Below, one piece after another: positions 18,928 to 25,358 of a DNA stretch of 61,847 nt (positions are counted from its first letter, which is position 1; each line of letters starts with the position of its first letter). The notes under the pieces are model-generated. The model ran no database searches, was not told the origin of the DNA, and worked only from the letters and a program-made list of their open reading frames with translations. Source of the DNA: an uncultured Pirellulaceae bacterium (lineage in GTDB: Bacteria > Planctomycetota > Planctomycetia > Pirellulales > Pirellulaceae). The stretch lies in assembly GCA_905480545.1 (NCBI GenBank), contig CAJQQR010000127.1:1-61847 (forward strand), given 5' to 3'. The translations under genes and the position numbers were made by a program.

Positions 18928-18955
18928 TGAATTTCCAGTTATGAATTTCCAGTTA
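18928..18955 (-). repeat. 14-bp tandem duplication carrying the gnd ribosome site
   Basis: On the minus strand, TAACTGGAAATTCA occurs twice in a row and the second copy abuts the gnd ATG. The proximal GGAA sits about 6 bases from the start and can serve as Shine-Dalgarno; the distal copy is a spare 14 bases up. Confidence 0.85.
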
Positions 18956-19121
18956 TTTTGTTGTTATCAGTATTCGTTTTTTAAAAATCGCTGTTGGTTT
19001 TCAGCTCAACATGCCATCTACCTTCTCGCTCACCACTCAAGCAAACGGGGGATGTAAATCCTCAAGCGATTCAGCTTAGCTTGAGGCAAATTCCATTGAT
19101 GACCCACGCAACATCTTTCGA

Positions 19122-19988
19122 TTAACCGTCGACCGGCCACGGTGGGTTTTCAGGCAAGTACTTCTCAAATTCTGCAATCAGCATTTGCTCATACTCACCG
19201 GCAAACGAACCGTCGAAAAACTTGTCGATTCCCTCATCATAAAACCGCTGCCAACTCGCATCTTCCGCACCCGGGTTGATCGGGTAAAAAAGACAGTTGT
19301 TCGCTTTCGCCGCGTTGAAGTCGCCCGGGGCATCGCCGAGCATCAGCGATTTATCCGCATCGTATTTTGCCGCGTTGGCCAGAGTTTCCTTTTTGTTACC
19401 CGATTCCTGCCCGCAAATTTCGACGACAAATTTGTCCAATCCATGCTCGCCCCATTCCGCTTTTAACGCTTCATTGGGCGTGGCAGAGCACACCAGCATG
19501 TCAGCCTTATCGTAGAGCTTCTCAAGTGATTCCCGCACCAATGGAAACGGCGGAACATTACTCACCATATCGGCTACCGTTTCGTTCACTTTAAGCGACC
19601 ACTCGAGGGCTAACTTCAAGTCCGGGTCGTCGACTGTCTCAAGCAGTTTCTCCAAGGCTGGATTGCCGAGCTTTGTTTCTTCCTTAATCCACTTATCCAG
19701 CGAAGCAGGGATTTCAATTTTGAAATCCCTCGCCTTAACTTCGGGCCGCTTCTGCAGCCATTCCAGAGTCTCGGTCAACGCCGGAAACCGATTGATTCCG
19801 CGGCTTTTCGAATAAAGATTGACGAACTCGGCAGCTTCGCGAGCGTACTTACTGATTGCTTGCAGGCCATAGTACTTGATCGTGTTCGGGATGAAGCATT
19901 CTTTATGCTTGAGTTCCATCGTGTCAAATGCACAACCGTCGGAATCGATCCCTACGAAAAAATCTTTCTGCTTGTCAATTTCAAACAT
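19122..19988 (-). CDS. HAD superfamily hydrolase
   Basis: A 288-residue haloacid dehalogenase-like phosphatase. Motif I is GIDSDGCAFDTME (DxD with the nucleophile Asp at about residue 16). Motif II is LVCSATPN (Ser/Thr), a Lys follows in the KKETL region, and motif IV is LMLGDAPGDFNAA (GDxxxD). A helical cap of about 130 residues lies between motifs I and II. The family dephosphorylates phosphometabolites; the location between gnd and pfp suggests a sugar phosphate or phosphoglycolate. ATG 19988 is preceded by AAAAGGACC. In front of that lie three 17-bp tandem repeats (20014-20064). Confidence 0.8.
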   Translation of the reverse strand: MFEIDKQKDFFVGIDSDGCAFDTMELKHKECFIPNTIKYYGLQAISKYAREAAEFVNLYSKSRGINRFPALTETLEWLQKRPEVKARDFKIEIPASLDKWIKEETKLGNPALEKLLETVDDPDLKLALEWSLKVNETVADMVSNVPPFPLVRESLEKLYDKADMLVCSATPNEALKAEWGEHGLDKFVVEICGQESGNKKETLANAAKYDADKSLMLGDAPGDFNAAKANNCLFYPINPGAEDASWQRFYDEGIDKFFDGSFAGEYEQMLIAEFEKYLPENPPWPVDG

Positions 19989-20013
19989 TTTCTGATTGGT
20001 CCTTTTCTGATTT

Positions 20014-20064
20014 CAGCTCACAGTGTGTTTCAGCTTACAGTGTGTTTCAGCTTACAGTGCATTT
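20014..20064 (-). repeat. 17-bp tandem repeat, three copies
   Basis: Plus-strand units CAGCTCACAGTGTGTTT, CAGCTTACAGTGTGTTT and CAGCTTACAGTGCATTT follow one another without a gap, each one or two bases different. They fill the short spacer between the pfp stop and the HAD hydrolase start. Confidence 0.9.
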
Positions 20065-20105
20065 CGTTAGCTTGGCTTGCAACGGAGTGTTATTTTTCGC
20101 CCGCG

Positions 20106-21392
20106 TTATTTACGATCACCTTGCGGAGTGTACTTTTCCAATTTTTGGTCCGCGTACTTTTTTTCAAATCGGGTCAGTCGTTGACGACCATCGATCATCG
20201 GCAAGCTGACCATTCCTTCGCCAACCAATGGCTTGCAATACTTGAGAAAATCGTCTGTCACATCAAAGCCATTTTCGGTGATCCAGTCCTCAGGAAACGT
20301 ACGCTCGCTGTTGGCTACCAATTCCAAGGGAACCTTGTCATATCGAACACTGTAGACATCGCCTTCATTACGAAGAATTGTCGACATGTTTCCGTTTTGT
20401 CCGGTTGCAGCGAGATAAGCCGCCATTTGCCCGGCTCCGTACGCTTCGTCTAAATCGGTCGTTGAGGCGTAAGCCATGCTATGGCGCTGATCCGTACCAG
20501 GCACATTGCAACGAGCCGATCCTTTCACAGCCAGACCGTTATCGTTTAGGTAATTGGTCACAATCTGCGCAACGGTGATTTGACTGGAGCTGAATTGCGT
20601 ATGCCCAAATGAATCTTTTCGTTCACCGATATCCCCAACATCAAACCCTTCGCTGAGCACAACGAGGCAGCGTCCGTCGCTTTTCAACTGTTCATTGACG
20701 TTATGATGCAGCTGCTCGAGTGAACAAGGGCTTTCTGCCAAGTAGATTTGCAATGGCATTTCTCGGTTCGGATCTGCGAGTCGCGCCGCTGCGGGTATAA
20801 AACCAATGCGGCGTCCCATCGCCTGCAAAACCAAAACGGGATCTGCCGGGCATGAACCCTGATTTTCTTCGTTTGCGTTTTGAACAGCGTGCATCCAGTA
20901 TTTGGCACAGGAACCATATCCTGGAGTGTGGTCAATCAATTTAAATTCGCTATCCCCTACGTCATTGTCGATTGTTTTTGGACCGCCAATCCCGATGAGA
21001 TCTAGACCGCTTTCATTCGCTAGTTTTGCGATTTTATGAGCGGTGTCCATCGAGTCATTGCCACCGATGTAGATAAAATAACCAACGTTGTGTGCCTTGA
21101 AAACATCGATGCATCGCGCAAAGTCTTCGTCTTGTCCCGGCTTGAGTTTATATCGACAGGTGCCAATTGAACCGGCAGCTGGCGTGTAACGAAGAAGCGA
21201 AATTTCGTCGGCACATTGCGACGATACGTCAAGCAATTCCTCTTTGAGTACGCCTTCAATTCCATGTCGAGCAGCATAGACGGTATCGATGTCATCTAAA
21301 TCTCGAGCGGCTTCGATGATTCCGCGGAGCGTGTTGTTGATGACTGGGCTCGGCCCGCCACTTTGGGCGACAACAAGATTCTTTCCTGCCAT
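20106..21392 (-). CDS. pfp: Diphosphate-dependent 6-phosphofructokinase
   Basis: A 428-residue phosphofructokinase. It opens with VVAQSGGPSPVINNTLRG. The phosphate-donor motif is GGNDSMDTA rather than ATP-type GGDGS: the Gly that allows ATP is Asp, as in PPi-PFK. The active site is GGPKTIDNDV with the extra Lys typical of PPi enzymes, and MGRRIGFI is the substrate segment. It phosphorylates fructose 6-phosphate reversibly with pyrophosphate. The first Asp of GGDDS is Asn here, a small departure seen in some members. It is the first gene of the minus-strand run pfp, HAD, gnd, SDR, zwf, so upper glycolysis and the oxidative pentose phosphate route are encoded together. Confidence 0.92.
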   Translation of the reverse strand: MAGKNLVVAQSGGPSPVINNTLRGIIEAARDLDDIDTVYAARHGIEGVLKEELLDVSSQCADEISLLRYTPAAGSIGTCRYKLKPGQDEDFARCIDVFKAHNVGYFIYIGGNDSMDTAHKIAKLANESGLDLIGIGGPKTIDNDVGDSEFKLIDHTPGYGSCAKYWMHAVQNANEENQGSCPADPVLVLQAMGRRIGFIPAAARLADPNREMPLQIYLAESPCSLEQLHHNVNEQLKSDGRCLVVLSEGFDVGDIGERKDSFGHTQFSSSQITVAQIVTNYLNDNGLAVKGSARCNVPGTDQRHSMAYASTTDLDEAYGAGQMAAYLAATGQNGNMSTILRNEGDVYSVRYDKVPLELVANSERTFPEDWITENGFDVTDDFLKYCKPLVGEGMVSLPMIDGRQRLTRFEKKYADQKLEKYTPQGDRK

Positions 21393-21879
21393 GTTTTAAT
21401 TGGGGTTGTGTATTAGGGAGCAAAAATGAATCTCGGATTTTAGCGGTTTTCGCGGCGTTTTTACAGATGACGTCACTTATTTTGCAAGCTTTCGAATTTT
21501 GGCAAATTCTTGATCGCGAACTTTGACTAGCTGAATTTTAAAAACCCTAAAAGCACGGTGCGGAAGAATCATCGACATTGACCAACCCAATTTGAACAAA
21601 AAGCGATATCCCCTCTGTCATAGCGTCGAAATAATTTGACGAAAGATGCGTGCGATCATTCGCTCAGCTCCTCCAAGGAATCAAAACTGCACGACATCAC
21701 ACGAAAACGACATCACACGAAAACGACATTGAGCTTGCGCATTCGGTCAATTCCAAGAGAAAGCGGCAACGTCAGAGACAAAAAACTGACTCTATTCAGC
21801 TTGGACGATCTCAAAACGAATCAATCGCGTAGCGTAATCGGGCAGTGCAATCGGTCAGTGCTGAAGGCATCGAAATGTC
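21393..21879. other. Spacer of about 490 bases with a 16-bp tandem repeat
   Basis: The region 5' of pfp (minus strand) and 3' of the gene at 21880. No protein-like reading frame. The only structure I see is the repeat at 21692-21729. Confidence 0.5.
21692..21729 (+). repeat. 16-bp tandem repeat, 2.4 copies
   Basis: CGACATCACACGAAAA occurs twice without a mismatch, followed by a partial third copy CGACAT. It lies about 150 bases beyond the stop of the gene at 21880 (minus strand). Confidence 0.9.
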
Positions 21880-22728
21880 TCAATCCGGTTTCTGATAAAA
21901 CTTGGAAAGATCGATGCCCTTGTCACGCTGTTCCTCTTCTAGCAACTTAACACGGACTTCGATTCTCTCAAGCATCCGCTGAAGCCGGGGAATCAGTTCA
22001 GCCGAATCTTCTGTTTTTTCTACACGGGGAACTGGTGGATACTTCAGTTGTCGCTGCAGTGCAGAAAAGAAAAACAAGGCATCCTTTCTGCGATTGGCCA
22101 ACGCGATCTTTCCCTCGCGAGACCCGAAAAGCAACGGCTCCGCCACTTCGACCGACTCATGCCCCATTCTGGTTTGTTGGTGCAAGTAATGTTCGCTGTG
22201 AACGTAAACCAAATCCGCAAGTGCGACTGTCCCGACTTTTCGCCGCATTTCCAAAATCCACTTTTTCCACGACTCATCGTAAACGGGATCGTCAGCCATT
22301 GCCGTAAGGCCGTAATCATATTGCAATGAATTCCTACACAGTGATTCAAATTGAAAAAAGAATGTTGCAACAGGCGAACGGGATTCCGCCTTTCCCGCCG
22401 CGTCCTTTTCCAGAATGGCTAATGCGGTTCGAAGGTCAAAACGGCCAGTGTCGCTTTCCGCCTCGGAAATGAGATAAGTTTGAAACGGATTGAAGTAATG
22501 GGGCAATTTACGCATTGCCGATGCCATTACGCCCGTATGATTTAACTCTGAAGAGATAAAATCAATTGCCATCGGCAGCTTTGTTGTTGCCAAAATTTCT
22601 TCGCGTATCTGGAATAGCAAATCTTGAACCGGTTCGCCCGAAATGATTCGCTCGGCCAATGTCTTATAAAGAAATGCCTGCTCGACATATTCCTCGGCAT
22701 CAAGAATCGACGAAGGTGCTGAAGTCAC
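21880..22728 (-). CDS. Conserved-type protein of unknown function
   Basis: About 282 residues, not recognised beyond a planctomycete-like look. No signal peptide. The sequence is mostly helical with aromatic patches (SEHYLHQQTRMGHES, ALFFFSALQRQLKYPP) and a C-terminal coiled-coil-like helix (RLQRMLERIEVRVKLLEEEQRDK). I favour the GTG at 22728 (product begins MTSAPSSILDAEEYVEQAF); a longer version from a TTG at 22788 would add 20 residues. It follows the diguanylate cyclase gene by about 150 bases on the same strand. A two-gene transcript is possible but unproven. Confidence 0.6.
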   Translation of the reverse strand: MTSAPSSILDAEEYVEQAFLYKTLAERIISGEPVQDLLFQIREEILATTKLPMAIDFISSELNHTGVMASAMRKLPHYFNPFQTYLISEAESDTGRFDLRTALAILEKDAAGKAESRSPVATFFFQFESLCRNSLQYDYGLTAMADDPVYDESWKKWILEMRRKVGTVALADLVYVHSEHYLHQQTRMGHESVEVAEPLLFGSREGKIALANRRKDALFFFSALQRQLKYPPVPRVEKTEDSAELIPRLQRMLERIEVRVKLLEEEQRDKGIDLSKFYQKPD

Positions 22729-22880
22729 TTTTGCTACCCAATGGAAAAGGAAGATATCTTCCCTCAGTCTATATCCTGCAGGTGGCAATCAGTAGTGGCC
22801 GATTCCCTAGATTTCCCTTCGATTTCGTGCCGTAAATTAAAAAACATCTCCGGGTGGACATTCCGACTTAAGCTCAAAAT

Positions 22881-24362
22881 CTACGTTGTGATTTCGCAAT
22901 TTCTGATTATCTTTGCAGCCGCAGGTGGTGGAGAAAACCCCTCACTGCTTACAGAGAAGTCAATGACCTCTGCTTGATTCAGACGCATCAGTAATTCTTC
23001 GGCAGTTTCGGCGGTTCGGTGCTCCACCAATCGAACTTCTTTTGGAAAGTCGGATTTTACCGTTTGTTCCAGGTATGAGATTTCCCAATTGATTCGCTCT
23101 AACGCAATCATTGATTCGTCCGCAGATGAAAACGGAAGACAAAGAATGAACTCGTTGTACTGCTGCCAGGTCACAAGGTCTGAATTCCTCAGCGACTGAC
23201 GCAACAGCGGGCCGACTCTTGAAAGAATAGCGGACGGCGACAACCTATTTTGTCGGCAATAGTCGTTGAGCCCCGGAATCCGGATCGAGGCCAAGCTAAG
23301 TTTGTACTTGTATCGATTGACTTCAAAAACCCTCCGAACCAATTCTTCTCTAAAAATCTTTTGGTACGTCAGTGAAGTAATCGGATCAGTCGTACTATTC
23401 AGCAATGATTGCGTATCTGAGTAATATTGCCGGTTGGGCTGGAAGCGTTCGAGCCTTGACTGCCGATGCAGATCAATTTCTTCCTCAGTCCAAGCCGTTC
23501 GACCTGTGTTGACAAAAACACGATTGCGTCCGTTCTCTTTAGCCGTGTACATCGCGAAATCGGCTCTCTGCAAAATCGATTCGCAAGTATCAGCCCGCGT
23601 CACGGTTGTTACGCCGATACTGACGCTCAACTTCCTAGATTCGGGTAGATAATCCGTTGTGAATTCATTTACTCTTATTCGAATGCGTTCAGCAATCTCT
23701 AGGGCGTCGTCAACGCATGTGTCTGGCAGAAGCACGGCAAATTCCTCACCACCGTGGCGAGAAACCATGTCTATATCGCGCATGCACTCCTTGACGACTC
23801 CCGCAATGCTCCGAAGAACTTGATCGCCAATCGAGTGCCCAAAATCGTCATTGAATTTCTTGAAAAAGTCGATATCGATCATCAATAAAGCAAAGTGCCA
23901 AGCATTCCGATCAAACTCAGCCACCCGCCGTTCCAGTTCCATATCGAATGCTCTCCGATTCGCCATTTCCGTCAACTGGTCTGTCAAAGCAAGTGCCGAT
24001 TGCTTCTTCAGCTCATTGGCTACCGTTGTGTTGTGGATAGAAACGGTTAGCCCGACGACCGCACTGGTCGCTCCCAACGTAGTTCCCCAGATGATGGTGA
24101 TCAGCAAGTCTTTCGCATCCAGGTCCTGCGCAGTTGCCGTAGAAAGTGCGATGATCAAGCCAACGCCTACAACTGTAAATGCGCTGGCTTTTTCCCAACC
24201 GAGCACAAAGGACCCAAGGATGATTGGTAGAAAAAAAACGTATTGGATCGGCTGGCGGAAATCGGGGTAAAAAATATAAAGTGCCGTTAGCAGCCCTATT
24301 AGCAGAAGAAGAATGAGTTCCTGGTCAAATCCAAATTGGCAACGCCTAAGAGAGCTATTCAT
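22881..24362 (-). CDS. Membrane diguanylate cyclase with a second, degenerate GGDEF domain
   Basis: A 493-residue protein. Residues 15-110 form three or more membrane helices (for example LILLLLIGLLTALYIF, VFFLPIILGSFVLGW). A full GGDEF domain follows: LTDQLTEMANRRAFD, the Mg-binding MIDIDFFKKFND, and GGEEF at 204-208 with the inhibitory I-site RDID at 195-198, exactly five residues ahead. This domain should make c-di-GMP from two GTP and be product-inhibited. Residues ~325-470 align with it a second time (TTDPITSLTYQKIFREEL; LRNSDLVTWQQYNEFILCLP), but QYNEF replaces GGEEF and the Mg Asp is lost, so this copy should be inactive. The membrane part is MASE-like; its signal is unknown. Confidence 0.88.
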   Translation of the reverse strand: MNSSLRRCQFGFDQELILLLLIGLLTALYIFYPDFRQPIQYVFFLPIILGSFVLGWEKASAFTVVGVGLIIALSTATAQDLDAKDLLITIIWGTTLGATSAVVGLTVSIHNTTVANELKKQSALALTDQLTEMANRRAFDMELERRVAEFDRNAWHFALLMIDIDFFKKFNDDFGHSIGDQVLRSIAGVVKECMRDIDMVSRHGGEEFAVLLPDTCVDDALEIAERIRIRVNEFTTDYLPESRKLSVSIGVTTVTRADTCESILQRADFAMYTAKENGRNRVFVNTGRTAWTEEEIDLHRQSRLERFQPNRQYYSDTQSLLNSTTDPITSLTYQKIFREELVRRVFEVNRYKYKLSLASIRIPGLNDYCRQNRLSPSAILSRVGPLLRQSLRNSDLVTWQQYNEFILCLPFSSADESMIALERINWEISYLEQTVKSDFPKEVRLVEHRTAETAEELLMRLNQAEVIDFSVSSEGFSPPPAAAKIIRNCEITT

Positions 24363-24858
24363 AATTCTATTCGTTGACCCAAAGATCGCTGGCTGCCGCC
24401 TCTATACCGCAATGCTGTAACACCAAATTCGCCATCTATTTTCAAAATGGCAATACGCTTTTGGGAAGTTTAGCTCGATTTTCAAGCGTTGGCAGAGAAT
24501 CCTTCGATCTTTCGAGGAATTGACAAGGTAGAATCCTGCATCCAAAACCGCTGATCACACATCTCAATCCCCCCGGATTACGATGGGACCAAAAACGAAA
24601 TGAACGGGAATGACACTTAATCCAAATATGCAGGTTCTGGCGGCAGGTTCGCCCCAATCCTTCGACACACAACACCTAGCTGATAATCCACGATCTTGCG
24701 CAATAGTTTAATTCTGCGAGTTTTGTTTCGAAGCGTTTTGTTTCGAAGCGTTTTGTTTCGAAGCGTTTTGTTTCGAAGCGTTTTGTTTCGAAGCGTTTTA
24801 GGGCGAATTCCCGGCAAAAAACCTGCATCGTCAATGAACAGGCTTCTTAAAGCATCGG
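24363..24858. other. Spacer of about 500 bases with a 15-bp repeat array
   Basis: It lies between the diguanylate cyclase start and the mutarotase stop, both minus strand. Apart from the array at 24721-24799 there is nothing I can assign. A minus-strand frame through the array would encode LRNKT five times from a TTG overlapping the mutarotase stop, but it lacks a ribosome site and its ends do not look like protein. Confidence 0.45.
24721..24799 (+). repeat. 15-bp tandem repeat, five perfect copies
   Basis: TTTTGTTTCGAAGCG is repeated five times without any mismatch (24721-24795), followed by TTTT of a sixth. Each unit holds the palindrome TTCGAA. Perfect identity implies recent or ongoing slippage. 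It lies 360 bases upstream of the diguanylate cyclase start, so it might lie in that gene's control region. Confidence 0.95.
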
Positions 24859-25299
24859 TCAATTCACCACGCCAATTGTCAACAGAATGTTGGCAAAGAT
24901 TCGTTGTTCACCCGTCGCAATGACCAAAGCAACATCGGACGATTTACAGTCTTCGTAAAAGTTAAATCTTCCCACACGACCCAGCGAAATTGGATTGCCA
25001 GCCGAGCACATTACTGCCTCAAAATCGGACCATACATCCGGCTTGCCAATCGCAAAGTCGCCATCCACGGGCGGCGCCATCACGCAAGCACTTTCAATCG
25101 CAATGGCACTGCAAATTGCAGTCAAGACATCGACGCAACCAACAACGCCGGGAGAAAGGTTTAAAAACACTTTCCGAGCGTTTGGATTGCTCTTCGTAAT
25201 AAAAGGAAAATTCCCGTCGGCAATGAGAATTTTTGAGCCGTGGCCGGCTGTTCCCAATACCTCGAGAATTTCAGGATGGATAAGTTTTCCGCTTAGCAT
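24859..25299 (-). CDS. RbsD/FucU family sugar mutarotase
   Basis: A 146-residue protein of the D-ribose pyranase / L-fucose mutarotase family. It begins MLSGKLIHPEILEVLGTAGH, then SKILIADGNFP, the standard family start with the catalytic His in GHG and the Asp-Asn-Phe sugar-site segment. These enzymes speed interconversion of sugar anomers or of pyranose and furanose forms. By length and by the N-terminal LIHPEIL it is nearer FucU than RbsD, but the sugar is not certain. It is 59 bases downstream of the large secretin-domain gene on the same strand, an odd pairing with no evident link. Confidence 0.85.
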   Translation of the reverse strand: MLSGKLIHPEILEVLGTAGHGSKILIADGNFPFITKSNPNARKVFLNLSPGVVGCVDVLTAICSAIAIESACVMAPPVDGDFAIGKPDVWSDFEAVMCSAGNPISLGRVGRFNFYEDCKSSDVALVIATGEQRIFANILLTIGVVN

Positions 25300-25358
25300 A
25301 AATCACAAATTATTAGACGAATAACGAGTCACACCATACACCCGAAACCGTCCTTCGA

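Noticed and set aside
21636..21950. Plus-strand frames across the pfp spacer
   Set aside because: They overlap the 3' end of the gene at 21880 and the 16-bp repeat; no protein character.
24617..24862. Frame encoding five LRNKT units from a TTG overlapping the mutarotase stop
   Set aside because: Better explained as the 15-bp spacer repeat read in one frame; no ribosome site and unstructured ends.
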